A DNA stretch of 64,000 nucleotides, taken from NCBI GenBank assembly GCA_916613615.1, contig OU744730.1:28704882-28768881 (forward strand), given 5' to 3'. Shown here piece by piece: positions 12,167 through 23,386 of this stretch (positions are counted from its first letter, which is position 1; every line of letters begins with the position of its first letter). The notes below the pieces were generated by a model, which saw only the letters and a program-made list of their open reading frames with translations, was not told where the DNA came from and searched no databases. The translations under genes and the position numbers were made by a program. This stretch comes from Steromphala cineraria (taxonomy: Eukaryota; Mollusca; Gastropoda; Trochida; Trochidae).

Positions 12167-12770
12167 ATTGAAACATATCTGGTTTAACGTTAAGTAATTT
12201 CACATCCATGTCAAAAGTAATATCTCTGAATTTATGCACAAAATTACTGTCAAATGGCATCCTACTCAGGCAATCCGCAATCACATTATGTTTGCCTGGA
12301 CAATGTACTGCTGTGATATTGAAATCATGCTGGGCAGCGACGAACAATAACTCCCGTGCACATGCTTGCATGTAATTGTCTTGAGATCTACCTGTGTTAA
12401 TGACAGATACACAAGCTTGATTGTCACATATTGCCTGAATATTCAAGCCTGTCCACATAGGTGCCCACAATTTCACTCCTATCACTATAGAAAGAAATTC
12501 CAACGCAGAAATATGCCATTCCTGAGTAAGAATATGCTCTGGAAAGTTAACTGAATAAGCCTGATTTCCACAAATTCCCCCTGCTCCAAATAAGCAAGCA
12601 TCTGTACTGAACTGTATATGAGATGGAACAAGACTTTTTATTAAAGTAACACCATTAAAGAGAGGTAAAAACTTATACCACCATAAAATATCCTGTCTAA
12701 ACTCAGAATTCAAATGTGCTCTGTGATGATTTTTCTTCAAAGACTTCAAAGTTGACAATATTCTTGACAT
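12150..12770 (-). pseudogene. RNase H region of the DIRS-like polyprotein
   Basis: A 206-residue frame with RNase H features: FSTDACLFGAGG (first acidic residue in a TDAS-like box), an H-x3-LE stretch (HISALEFLS), CDNQACVSVINTGRS (DN box) and a closing CPGKHNVIADCLSRM. It would degrade the RNA strand during reverse transcription. The frame is shifted relative to the RT frame upstream: stop codons fall at 12770-12790 where the two should join. Confidence 0.7.
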
Positions 12771-12786
12771 AAATAATCTACCCGGC

Positions 12787-13855
12787 TTAACACTTTGCCA
12801 AGAAATTAAGCTTGCCCAATAATGATTGTAACTCCCGTTTAGTGGCTTTCTTCTTGCCTAACCAAACTTGTAGTTCCTGCCTTATTTCAGCCAACTTATC
12901 AGTACCTATTTCGAGAGTGCCTTTCACACTGTCTACCGTAATACCAAGAAATACCATGCGAGTACTAGGTGCCAAGGCCTTGTCAGGTGACTCAACAATA
13001 CCCAATTCCATGAAAAGATTTTTTAACCTGTGAAAAGCAATAAAGGCTGTATCTGGAAACTCCACTCCGCCAAAATCATCAACATAATTGAGAAGTGTGA
13101 AGGATTCTTTGTGCATAATATAGGCAATAGCTGAAGTAGTCCTGACAAACAAGTGCAGCGCTCCTCAATCCAAAAGGCATAGCAACATTAAAATAAAACT
13201 GGTCCTTCCAGAATAAACCTAACATGTTATAATCATAAGGATCAACTGGGAGTTGCCTGTAAGCTCTACTTAAATCCCTTTTATACATGAGAGCACCTGT
13301 GCCCTTACTGGCCACCATCTCACCAAACAAGTCAATAGTAGGGTAAATAAGTTTAGAATCCTGGCCAAGGTAAACATCCTTATCAATACAATCATTAACT
13401 GAACAATGAGAGGGATAACTCAAATCCATGACTACTCTTCTAACAGAACCACTGCCCTCCTTTGGTACAGTCTGCAGAGGTGAGATCACTATTTCACCAG
13501 AAAAAGGATCATGTGTAAAAGGACCCATAATGGAACCGAGATTTATCTCTTTCTCTAAATAATTATCCACATGTTGAGAAAAAGACAATGCTGAAGCATG
13601 ATTTTGGAAGACAGATACCGGGTTTGAGTGACTATGATAATTAATAGGCCAACCAAACTGTAAATAATCACAAACATCAACGTCCACATAATTTGCCAAC
13701 AAAGATCTCCACCTGTGTATATGCAAGGATGTGGAAAGTGAAATCCTAAGCTTTTGATGATTATAACATCCAGATTGCTTAACCAAAAAATGTAATCGCA
13801 AACAATTTGAAAAAGTATCTATGTTTGAGTGAACAGGCATGATATCACATGACAC
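12787..13855 (-). pseudogene. Reverse transcriptase of the DIRS-like element, frameshifted
   Basis: Two overlapping frames together cover an RT. 13855-13079 carries KRDLSRAYRQLPVDP (motif A region) and AMPFGLRSAALVCQ (motif B region). 13152-12787 carries LNYVDDFGG (the YVDD catalytic box) and VFLGITVDS. The frame changes near 13140-13150 and again near 12780, so no intact polymerase can be made. A few dozen residues N-terminal to motif A resemble the DIRS/Pao-type lead-in (GSVRRVVMDLS). Confidence 0.75.
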
Positions 13856-13870
13856 ATGTTGGAGAGGTTG

Positions 13871-13991
13871 TCACATGTCTTGTCGTGAACGACCACAGTC
13901 AAACTTGGCCTTATGCTTGTGAAAGAACCCGCTATTAGCACACTTCGCACAAGCATGCAACTTTTTGCACACGGCATCACCTCGTGAGAAA
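13871..13991 (-). pseudogene. Gag 3' piece beyond the palindrome
   Basis: Minus-strand reading gives a short cysteine- and histidine-rich stretch (VCKKLHACAKC, then HKHK and DC) ending at a stop at 13873-13871. Such C/H clusters occur at the end of gag in DIRS-group elements. It is probably the displaced continuation of the gag frame ending at the palindrome (14614). Confidence 0.45.
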
Positions 13992-14614
13992 CTACGAAAG
14001 ACCATTGGTACCACATTTGAAATTTGTTTTTATCTTTTAAAACCCGTTATTACGAGAAAATCTCGTAATTACGAGAAATTAACTCGTAATTACGAGATTA
14101 TAAGACCATATCTGTAATTTGTATATTGTATTTAAAAACTTGTAATTACGAGAAAAATACTCGTTATTACGAGAATATTCTCGTAATTACGAGAATAAAC
14201 TCGTTATTACGAGAATATTCTCGTAATTACGAGTTTTGTAAGACTACATTTGTAACTTGTATTCTATCTTATATAAACTCGTAATTACGAGATTATTAGA
14301 CATCATTTGAAACTTGTATTTTGTCTTTTAAAACTCGTAATTACGAGTTTATATAAGATAGAATACAAGTTACAAATGTAGTCTTTCAAAACTCGTAATT
14401 ACGAGTTTTTTCTCGTAATTACGAGAATATTCTCGTAATTACGAGTTTATTCTCGTAATAACGAGTATTTTTCTCGTAATTACGAGTTTTTAAATACAAT
14501 ATACAAATTACAGATATGGTCTTATAATCTCGTAATTACGAGTTTTTTCTCGTAATAACGAGTTTTTAAAGACAAAAAACAAATTTCAAATGTGGTACCA
14601 ATGGTCTTTCGTAA
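13992..14614. repeat. 623-bp palindrome made of 14-bp palindromes
   Basis: The outer arms (GAAAGACCATTGGTACCACA at the left, exact complement at the right) fold to a centre near 14303. Within them about 17 units of CTCGTAATTACGAG or a one-base variant occur, each itself palindromic, separated by short AT spacers in mirrored order. The insert interrupts the gag frame; similar bases GTTTCTTACGA and GTTTCTCACGA flank it, a possible target duplication. No coding content. Confidence 0.85.
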
Positions 14615-15610
14615 GAAACGACAGTCTCCATTGTCAAGTTTTTCATTATTGAAACTCCAGCACACCATGTTTTCAGCCTTTCCTTCTGTGGTGCGAGTGG
14701 TGTTTCCTCTTGTAAGAGTGACATTGTCCTTCCTTGCCTCCGGTGTTTTCGAGCCCTGAAATTGCAGGGCTGCCCATGCCATCCCCTCAATGCCTGCCTT
14801 ATCTGCCCATGTTAGGTTTCCCAATTCAATCGCCCTCAACACTGAATAATGGTACTCCCGCGCCTTCCCAAATCCATGTAATAAGGCGAATTTCAATAAA
14901 TTCTGCACGTGAGACAACCTGCACTGTTTTTCATTAGACGACACCTCGGGGCACGCTAGAATACGAGTATATCCCAACATGAAAGCCTCCAAAGAAATCC
15001 TATCTGGATTAGTGTCTGTAATGTTGCACACGTCCGATACAAAAGCATGCGGCCACATGGCAGGTTTAACAATGCTTTGTTGATTTTTAAGTTCATAACC
15101 GGACTTCAATGTCTTACCCCTATCCAGAGGATTCTCAAGTCCGGTTCCCTCCTGTGTCTCTGTTTCCCAAACCGGTAAGCGTTCGTTTCTTGAATGAAGT
15201 CTTCTATCTGAACTTCTGTCGACACCACGTGGGCCCCCGACCGGAAATGCCAACGAATCCAGTATGTCGTCGCCATGCTGAGTCAAATTGGCATCACTTC
15301 TAAGCGTCTGAATATTTGGTGCCTCCGGCGTGCTCTTCTTATTCTTTCGTTTCAGCAATTCATTTTCAAGTTCTAATGCTGCCACTCTATGTTCTAATTC
15401 CGCCACAAACATGTGTCCCGTCTGTTTCGGTCGTGCTGACGCGCCATCTTCAATATTCTGTCGGTCACCCGACGCTCGACCTGTTGGGGTGCACTGTTCA
15501 TCCATCTCCTCTGTAACAAAATCCTCAAATTTCGCAGGGCACAATCCCCGTTTGTGTGAAGTACATTTCTGCCCACATTTGTGGCAATGTCTCGACCGAT
15601 TGATAGCCAC
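14615..15610 (-). pseudogene. Gag-like protein of the DIRS-like element, interrupted
   Basis: The frame starts at 15610 with an early CHKCGQKCTSHKRGLC cluster (zinc-binding type), a coiled-coil-like stretch (LEHRVAALELENELLKRK) and a C-terminal CWSFNNEKLDNGDC, the start of a second zinc-knuckle-like motif. It then runs into the palindrome at 14614. It is upstream of RT on the same strand, where the structural protein of DIRS elements lies. Function: packaging of element RNA, by family analogy. Confidence 0.6.
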
Positions 15611-15887
15611 TAGGTTTAATAGCGCTGAGCATTATGACACTGTGCGGCCGCCGTGAGCCTCGCTATGAGAAATCACGTAGTATCTCGCGTTGATAAGAGC
15701 CAATAACAATGAAGGGAGATAACTCTGGTGATATAAGTGCGTGATAATTCCCTATCCTTACCTAAGGATATTATACTTAATGGGATAAAATAGGAGATGC
15801 CTGATTGAAACACACTGATTTCGGCGTAATAGAACAGAGGCTGTATAAACATTTCATGACTTGATCTGCCTCTGTGGGGAGAGCATG

Positions 15888-16107
15888 CGGTCAACCCGGC
15901 CTTGATCTTATTCACTTCGCTGATCATCACGTCAAAATCTGCACCCATGTTTCCACTCGATGTACTTGGTGTGCTGGGTGGCAAATGTTTTGTTTTAGAC
16001 GTAGATTTGCCACGTCCTGTTTTGTCATGTTTAGAAGTTGTCTGTACTATTCTCCGCCTCAAGGAGGGGACATTTGTCGTCTGCGATGTCGAGACCGTCG
16101 ACGTCAC
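15888..16107 (-). other. Unrecognised Ser/Thr/Lys-rich ORF fragment ending in the MITE
   Basis: A minus-strand frame starting ATG at 16107 encodes a basic, Ser/Thr-rich, low-complexity stretch followed by FDVMISEVNKIKAGLT. It meets the MITE end at 15887. Base composition is richer in GC than its surroundings, and a CACGTG lies just upstream of the start. It could be the 5' end of another transposon protein or a host exon cut by the insertion. No family recognised. Confidence 0.3.
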
Positions 16108-16140
16108 TTCGAAACACGTGCTTTCGTTGCAGCACAGTAA

Positions 16141-16898
16141 AATATTAATTCAACTAGATTTGTGACAACTTCTCAGGATGTTAATTGTAAATAAGTGATT
16201 ACAGTTAATATTTCGGTCAGGACCAAAAATTCACAAATAGCTCGAGATAAAAGCAAACTAATTCAAAGTCCTCCAGATCTCGTGAAAGTTAGCCGGAAAG
16301 CATGGCGTAACAGCTCACACTGATCTACGCATGCGCGGCTCGCAAAACCGTAGGACATCCTCTCACGTGCCTGGTTGGTAGAATCAAAGGTGCTGATACA
16401 AATGAAATTGAAAAACTAATGAGCGACAGTACATCAGAGATGCAAAGCTGTTTCCATTGGTTAATTCTATTATATCTATCTTATAATTTTATTACTTCCT
16501 TAACTGGTTTTCACGCCCGAAAACTTCAGATGATAAAACAAAAATACAAAAAGGGTAATAGTTTCAGCCAAGCTACAAAATAACGGTTGATCGAATACTG
16601 GACGATGTATCCCACTGCAGGCGAGAAAGTACAAGTCATTAAACGTTTGCTTTGAAAGTTCTTCAAAACCGTGTCGATGTGTCGAAAGCCTGTCAACGAT
16701 TAATTTCTAGTAATACATATCTTTGAATGAAAAATGACCCAGAAACAGTTGACTATCATGATATCAGAATCGCCAAATAGAAATGTTAAAAACATCGTCA
16801 ATGCAGTTGAGTGTTGTTACGACATCACACTCTAATTGTCCCGAGTCTATAAGGCATTGTTATAACACACATTGAAAAAGAAACATTCTAATTCAGCT
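16141..16898. other. Intergenic, mostly featureless
   Basis: Moderately GC-rich at first (CGCATGCGCGG near 16330, resembling an NRF-1-type site on either strand), then AT-rich. No exon, repeat terminus or RNA gene is seen. Confidence 0.4.
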
Positions 16899-17180
16899 CA
16901 TTCTCTCCCTACAGTGGCAGATCAAGTCATGAAATGTATATACAGCCTCTGTTCCATTACGCCTACTTTGTGGGATAGAAAGGGAATTACCTGATTGGAG
17001 GCAATCGAAGTTAGTTGTGCAATCAGCGTCGCTGTTCTAAAATTAATATTTTGTGATCCTAACCACCCTTTCCATGCGAGAAGCGTTGTCATTTGCTAAA
17101 AATGTCACGGATTTCGGCGAGTTAGAACAGAGGCTGCGTCAACATTACATGACTTGATCTGCCTCTGTGGGGAGAGAATG
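16899..17180. mobile_element. M1 foldback MITE, best copy
   Basis: A 282-bp element: CATTCTCTCCCTACAGTGGC at the left and GCCTCTGTGGGGAGAGAATG at the right, arms about 70 bp. Flanks AATTCAGCT (16890-16898) and AATTCAACT (17181-17189) form a 9-bp target duplication with one mismatch. That size fits Mutator-like elements. It lies just downstream of N2. Confidence 0.8.
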
Positions 17181-17412
17181 AATTCAACTTAACACTTTCT
17201 TAAAATGCAATCCGAACTTTGAATTTGGATTGTTCTCGTCTACGCAGGCATTATGTAGTTACTGAACATTCGAACATTGTGACAGCCAATTACTCTTGTT
17301 GTGTAACGCCGTGAAGCCAAATTATGATATCAATTCAATGTGACTAATTCTCACCCTCGGTAAAGAAAAGAGAAGAAACTGATAAGACTTGTTTATTCCT
17401 TGGAACAACAAT

Positions 17413-20296
17413 CTAGACACATTTAGCGTAGAAGGAACCAAAGTCTTTGCGACACCGTCTGTTCATACAGCAGCGTCTCATTTGGTTGTAGGGGTCGCAC
17501 CTTTGGCCATAGTTGATGCAGCCCTGTGGAATTGGTAATTTATCATTTATAATTTCACGAATATGTGCATTTATAATATTTAATGTGAAGGCTATTATTT
17601 ATTCTGACCCATTACCGTTATACCAATGCTGTTAGATTAGATATGAGTTTTGTATTTTTTGGTCACATCGCTTTGCCTTTACATGATTGATATTATTATA
17701 TATATATATAATTAACACAAAAAGGTTCAATTTATTGTATAATTTTAGATTGTTTAATCATTTGACGCCTCATTATTTTGGGCAACGTTTTCAATTGATG
17801 ACGACACGTTTAACCCCAACTCACTCACTCTTATATACTGATGGGAATCTTTTGTGTGTCAAACCCCCCTTATCGGCTTGATTTATCATGCTTCATCATA
17901 TTAGTATTATACATTAAAAAATAATCTACAAAATAAATACAATTTATAGTAAAATTTTAAAATTGGTGCACTATTTGTTGTAACTTTTCTTTTGTACTTG
18001 GGTATAACTCACTCCGCTCCCTCCTCCTCTTTGGCACGTCCTTCCGAAACCATTGGATCTACAAATGAGACCAGCACAACAGTTCCGTCCGTTGCCGCAT
18101 TGTTGGTTGTAGTTGCTGCACTGGAAATGATGATAATGCAGAATATAAGATAAGGTAATTATATTTTTTGTCCGTATGTAAATAGTGATACATTAAAGTG
18201 AGCAGGAAATTCAAAATTGTGTACATATTAAATACAAAACATATATAGAAAGTATTACCTTCCTAAGTGTGTCATATGAATTTTAATAAACTAGTGTGAA
18301 TTTTTGTACTTCCCGAGCGAAAGCGATGGTACTACACCAATTTGCACGATTTTCTTAAAAGTCTTATGACACAGTTAAGAGGGTAACAATTTATTTATTA
18401 CCGCTGCTTTATTTCTCCAAAAATCTCTGATGAGTTCCTTTGTTTTTGATACATTTAGTTCCACAATGTTTACACGACACCACTTCAGCAAATCATGAAT
18501 TGCCTGTGTGTATGAAAAACTTGAACCTAGAACAGTTCGGTTGAGAACTTACACCATCGTCTGTATTCAAAGTGAAAAGTGTAGGAGACAATACTCATCC
18601 TTGGGAGTCATGGTGTCTTTTAGACAAGAAAGAGGCTATCCATTAAACCAAAGAAGGAAGATATCTAAATTGGTAAATTTTTGTATCGAAAGGTGAGGCT
18701 GAATTGTATTAAAGGCTGAGGAAAAGCCGACAAACTAAATTCTAACATAGGCAGAAGGATTTCAAGATATAGATACACGGAATCCAACAAAGACAGTAAC
18801 AGTAACATCCCTCAGGATCTAAATGTGGGTTAACATACTTCAAGAGCGTGCTCAGCACAATCCGTTCAAAACACTTCATTGCAATTGAAGGGACAGGTCT
18901 AAAATCATTAAGTAATTCTAGGTTTACCCTTCTTAGGTACAGGAATCGCGTCGGATAATTTCCGTGAACAGGGTATGACATTAGTGTCCAGAGAGAGTTG
19001 ATACAATGACAGAATTCCCTACAGGAAATGTCATGCAAGAATTGGGCCAAAATTGGGCCAATATAGAACAACATACTATGAGTAGTACTGAACATTTCAA
19101 AATATCCCATGATGCATGTGGATAGGAAGTGACATGTCTGAACTGGGGCTGAACGGATGTCCAGTACCGTATTGCCAGTAATGAACTTTAGCAGTTCTGC
19201 CTAAAGTGGCACGATTAAGGAAAGCCGATGTTGGACAAGTAGTGCTTATGGATCGTTAGCCTGTATGCCTTTACCAGCTTTGTCAGCCAGTATGTAGCCA
19301 ATTAACAATTTAGCATATGAAATAAAAAATCTATAAGTAAAAGAAGCGCACGTAATATTGAAAAAATAGGACCAATAGTTTTTGTAAAAAATGGCATGCA
19401 GTGATGCTTGGATTTTCATTTAATTAAAAACTTACGTAAAGACAGTTCTATAAGGAAGTTTTACTGGAGGATTGTGTTAACATTGATAAATAAACTGGTA
19501 AAAGTTGATTGAATTCTAAACCAATATTCGGGCAGTTAATTCCCCTTAAATGCATTGAATGTATTATTGTATAGAACAGTCGAATGTATTTTTGTATGGA
19601 ACAGTTGTACTATTTATCTTATCCCATGTATCTGTTGTATATGTATATAATAATTGAACTTTTCTATGTTAAACAAAAGCTTTAATGTTACAATATTAAG
19701 TTAATATTAACCTAGTGATTTCGGCGTAATATAACAGAGGCTAAATTAACATGACTTGATCTGCCTCTGTGGGGAGAGAATGAGTTCAGTGGGTGTTCAT
19801 AGAAAATTTTCATTATATAGATTCTACGGTCCTTATCTTATTTATCCCAGTATTTCATATTACTTCTGTAAAAAAGTCAGTGGATGTTCATATACAATGT
19901 TTTTAGAAGACTCTACGGTCTTGATCTATTTTGTTCGAGTATAGAATATCACTTACGTAGAACCCAAAGTCGATGTTCATAAAAAATGTTCTTCTTGAAG
20001 ACTCTCTGGCCCTTATCTAAATTGTTCCAGTTATACTTATTACATACGTAGAACCCAAAGTCAGTAGATGTTCATAAACATTTCTTTGGGAGACTTTATG
20101 GTCCTTATATCAAATTTTCCAGTATAAGATATTACTTACGTAGAACCCAAAGTCAGTGGATGTTAATAAACATTGTATTTTTGAAGACTCTATGGTCCTT
20201 ATCTCAATTCTTCCAGTATAAGATTTTACTTACGTAGAAGCCGAAGACAGTGCAGACCGTAACTAGTAGGACACACAGGAACAAAGTAAACTTCAT
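17413..20296 (-). CDS. N2: secreted two-module six-cysteine (ICK-like) peptide precursor
   Basis: Three coding exons, all phase 0. Exon 20296-20234 (21 codons): Met-Lys then a hydrophobic core (LFLCVLLVTVCTVF), a signal peptide, GTAAGT donor. Exon 18120-18013 (36 codons): C-x6-C-x5-CC-x4-C-x8-C, then a Gly-rich tail, GTGAGT donor. Exon 17523-17413: C-x6-C-x8-CC-x4-C-x10-C and stop TAG. Total 93 residues. The last module has DPYNQMRRCC and DFGSF, resembling the last exon of N3. AATAAA on the minus strand at 17397-17392 lies close to the stop. Intron 1 holds a LINE relic, a MITE arm and a minisatellite that copies the exon 1 donor. Secreted; role unknown. Confidence 0.85.
18405..19110 (-). pseudogene. 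LINE reverse transcriptase relic in N2 intron 1
   Basis: Broken minus-strand frames show RT pieces in the right order: LNDFRPVPSIAMKCFERIVL (18920-18860), FVGFSSAFNTIQPHL (near 18720, motif A region with the catalytic Asp changed) and LLKWCRVNIVELNVSKTKEL (near 18450, thumb region). The wording of these motifs is like CR1/L2/Rex-type LINEs. Stops and gaps between them show old decay. The YxDD region is not recognisable. Confidence 0.65.
19716..19782. mobile_element. M1 MITE, solo right arm
   Basis: A right arm (GATTTCGGCGTAATATAACAGAGGC in part, then CTCTGTGGGGAGAGAATG) without a partner. It abuts the minisatellite of N2 intron 1. Confidence 0.6.
19785..20240. repeat. ~91-bp minisatellite seeded at the N2 exon 1 donor
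   Basis: Five to six units with a period of 89-94 bp. The motif ACTTACGTAGAACCCAAAGT recurs at 19951, 20042 (as ACATACGTAG) and 20134, and as the real exon 1 boundary at 20228 (ACTTACGTAGAAGCCGAAGA). On the minus strand each full unit carries CTACGTAAGT, a copy of the exon-intron junction, so decoy splice donors lie in tandem behind the true one. The two leftmost units are more diverged. Confidence 0.8.
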
Positions 20297-20798
20297 CTTT
20301 GCTGTTGCTTGTTATCTCTAAAATCAATATAAATCCGACTAAATGGTATTTATCATACTTATAAATTCAATCATTTCTAATAAAACTTTGATACAGATTT
20401 TGAAATAATGCTCATGTTTTGGAATCAATAATTCCAGTAAAATTTCTTTGATCGACATATTGTATATGAAGAGGTAGCCAGATTCCCTCGCAGGCATTTC
20501 CATTGCCATTTCCATTTACTTCTCAAAAGTTGACACAGGTCGTACTTTCCACACTTATGAATTGCAAAAAAGGAACGAAGAATATACATTTAAAAAGGGT
20601 TGCGGCGTTGAAGCTTTTTGAACCGAGGTACGATAACAGTGTTTCGAGAAAAAGGGGGTACACTTGTGTTAGCTGATTAATACCAAAACTTGACAAAAAT
20701 ATGATAACGTTGGTATTTAGATATATATATGAGTACAAGAGTGTTAATTTTTATTATTATCTATGTTATCAATCTTAACCGTAAAAATACATTCTTAC

Positions 20799-20847
20799 CT
20801 GATGAATTCCTTTAATGATTAACAAACTGGAAAATTCAACATTTATA
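20799..20847 (-). promoter_or_regulatory. N2 TATA box and short untranslated exon
   Basis: On the minus strand TATAAAT (20847-20841) is followed 42 bases later by CATCAG and a GTAAGA donor (GT at 20798-20797). The intron would end at TTTTAG in the bases just upstream of the ATG (near 20320). Confidence 0.55.
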
Positions 20848-20849
20848 TC

Positions 20850-22034
20850 CTTTTTGTATCAAGTTGATCAAAATATGAAGAAATATAGGTTATCATTATG
20901 GATCTTGAAAGTTACGATAATGATATATGATAACACTTTTCCGACAGCATAAAATCATATTTAGCTGATGAAAAATATCTAACAGCCGACAATCATCTGC
21001 AACATCAGATGTAATTATTGTCATTTTGGACAAACCATCAGATTTCATCAGATTTACATGGTTTATGTGCATATTTTTGGACAAGTAATAAGCATGATAT
21101 GTCAGATGACATTGTCGATATCAGGCTACCTGTCCAATAATACAAAGATTATCATGTTGAAGAATATTACTTGGTGGTCAAAAAGGTACATGACTTAAAG
21201 GCTTATAGCCTCTCGAGTACATTTTCTAGTAAAATTTATGACTCGCTTTATGAATAAATAAAAGACCAGTTTCTCATATATCATCGTTTAAATCAAAATA
21301 ATTGTCTTAGCAGTGCAAGCTTTAGGTACATTTTAAGCAATTTTATACGAGCCATGAAAATTGTTAAACATTTACATCAATCTTTCCTCTGACGTGTAAC
21401 AATTTTCATAGGTTTGTGTGCACTCCAGCCCCCAGTATTGAATTTCAAAGAACCCAATCCTCTTCTATTGTCATAGGACAAAGGCAATCACGTCACCTTG
21501 CAATATAGTGACGTAGAGCACAAGAATTTTCACGGATATACGGAAATGGAAATTGTAACTATATCCGGATACAGAAAACGGTTGAAAAGGTGGTAGTCTC
21601 AATACGAAATGAATCTGTTATAAATGACGTTTAGTATAGATATTTCGCATTCAAAAGGGCGCACTTGCTTTGATCTATGACCAAGTTGCCGACTAGCAGA
21701 TGCTAGGCCGATTTTACGAAAGTGTATCAATGGCAAATAATTGAAAATCATTTCAAAATGCGAAAATATATTTGCTTAGGATGCATAAGTGTTTAGCTTG
21801 AGACATTGAATGAAAACACATCGCATGATAAGCCTAAGGTTATTGTCGTCAATTTGGGTTCATTTTTACGAATATTAGAATAAACTTTGTTTTATGTAGG
21901 GTAGAGCGGGTTCCACACATAGAATTTTCCCCCTTGTTTTTTTTAGTGTAAGGGTGTTGATTAATATTTCCCCAAAACGATAAATAAAAACAGACAAAAA
22001 GTCGATTTTTGCATTTAAAAGAATTTTTCCCGCC
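20850..22034. other. Intergenic, nothing recognised
   Basis: AT-rich spacer upstream of N2. No element ends, exons or RNA genes could be supported. Confidence 0.5.
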
Positions 22035-22128
22035 AGAGGAAACTGCCGGGACCCAGGCATTTGGTCTCGTTAGAACAGAGACTCGATCAACATTTCATTA
22101 CTAGATCTGCCTCGGTGGGGAGAGAATC
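22035..22128. mobile_element. M1 MITE, solo arm
   Basis: Contains AGGAAACTGCCGGGACCCAG, TTAGAACAGAGAC and CTCGGTGGGGAGAGAAT, all in the order of a right arm. No left arm is present. Confidence 0.6.
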
Positions 22129-22982
22129 CAACCCCAAATGACATTACGTAAAAAGGCGAGATGTCAATTAACCCATGTTTGTAGCCCGGTATTTTCATCT
22201 CCCGGAACACATTGGTGCAAAGTAAGTAAACAAGTTACAATTGACCCCTTGCTCTCCCCTACTTAAACTCTTTTCAGTTCACCAAGTTGACACTGACGCG
22301 TATCGCATGTACATTCATGATACAGAAAGATACATATAAAATAGTGAAGTGCCGTAAAATATCACGTTTCGGCTAGGAAAGTAAAATCACTAGCCACTGT
22401 CGGGCCGAATGTTGTACAATAGTATCATCCGTAAACTTTTTATCAATGGAATCTGTAACCTGTACATTCTTCCTGAAACGTTAGGACTATGAATTTCGAT
22501 CTAACGTATCCGCCGAAGTTGTCAACGGACACGACTCTGCACGTGTTGCACGCTTTTTGCGTGCTACCCGGAGGCTTTCTGTCTTTCTAAAGCAACCGAA
22601 TAAATACATGAATTACACAACTTATTACAAATAAATAATCTTGGGTGTCATTTTCAAAATTGATACGTTTATAAGATTAACGATTTGTTTGTTGTGATAA
22701 GATTGCAGGTTCTATTGGACTGTTTAAAAAGGGCAAAACTTACAAATAAAAAGTAGTCCCGCATCCGGTTTCAGTTGTTTTACACACAGGTATTGGAAAT
22801 TACATATTTCAAAATATATTGATGATAAACGTTTAAAGTTAAATTGTTTTAAAGTTAGTTTTCACTGTTATCGTTCAGAACGTACATGTAGAACTAGGAG
22901 AAAGGTATCATTATTAGATAAAAACATGTATGCGCTATCATCAATAATGTAAAATTTAAATGTAAATATTCATCACACTTGT
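22129..22982. other. Intergenic, nothing recognised
   Basis: No supported feature. Some GC-richer patches (22500-22570) have no reading frame of note. Confidence 0.45.
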
Positions 22983-23338
22983 TTAAAGGGGCAGTAGCAC
23001 GTTTTTTGATAATTTTATATTTTAAAATTTTCACTGATAATTGTAAATTAATGCTAAATGTATTATTGTGACAATGTCAAAAATCTTATTACACAAGCCA
23101 ATCATCCATAGTCAGAGGACAAAGTATGAAGATTCTCAAAAACTCCATTGGCGGCCATTTTATTTGAACACCTTTAATTCATTTTGTGTTAGAAAAAGGA
23201 ATCGCATGGCTAAAGTTAAAGTGTTATATTTGAATTATTATTGCTCCATTTAGTTTAAATACATTGTCTTTCAATTTAAACCATTAATGTTCATTTTCCT
23301 GACATCACCTTATATTCCCCCTAAAACGTGCTACTGCC
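22983..23338. mobile_element. M2 (TTAA) MITE, right end clipped
   Basis: Starts TTAA (22983-22986) plus AGGGGCAGTAGCACG and runs through the family body. The right terminus stops at ACGTGCTACTGCC without the final CCCT and TTAA. The Tc1 element follows 49 bases later. Confidence 0.75.
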
Positions 23339-23386
23339 AATGGCTCTATTTTTGTAATATATCACTTTCCATGTACATGTACTATG

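Larger units (their letters stand above)
10858..15779 (-). mobile_element. DIRS-like tyrosine-recombinase retrotransposon, degenerate
   Basis: Reading on the minus strand, the order is gag-like zinc-knuckle protein, reverse transcriptase, RNase H, tyrosine recombinase. This order, with a tyrosine recombinase instead of a DDE integrase, is that of the DIRS group. Frameshifts in the RT region and a palindrome inside gag show it is dead. I could not define terminal repeats: the best inverted pair (GATAGGAAAC near 10910 and TTCCCTATCC near 15750) is short and imperfect. Confidence 0.75.
10796..15887. mobile_element. M1 foldback MITE split by a retrotransposon
   Basis: The left arm is 10796-10857 and the right part 15780-15887, ending GTGGGGAGAGCATG. 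The right part keeps interior MITE sequence (GATGCCTGATTG) before its arm. Between them lies the DIRS-like element, so a small MITE was the landing site of a ~4.9-kb retroelement. The outer flanks show no convincing target duplication. Confidence 0.6.

Noticed and set aside
14734..15656. Plus-strand frames in the gag region
   Set aside because: They are shadows of the minus-strand gag frame.
10858..15779. Terminal repeats of the DIRS-like element
   Set aside because: Only a short inverted match with several mismatches is found; not enough to define ends.
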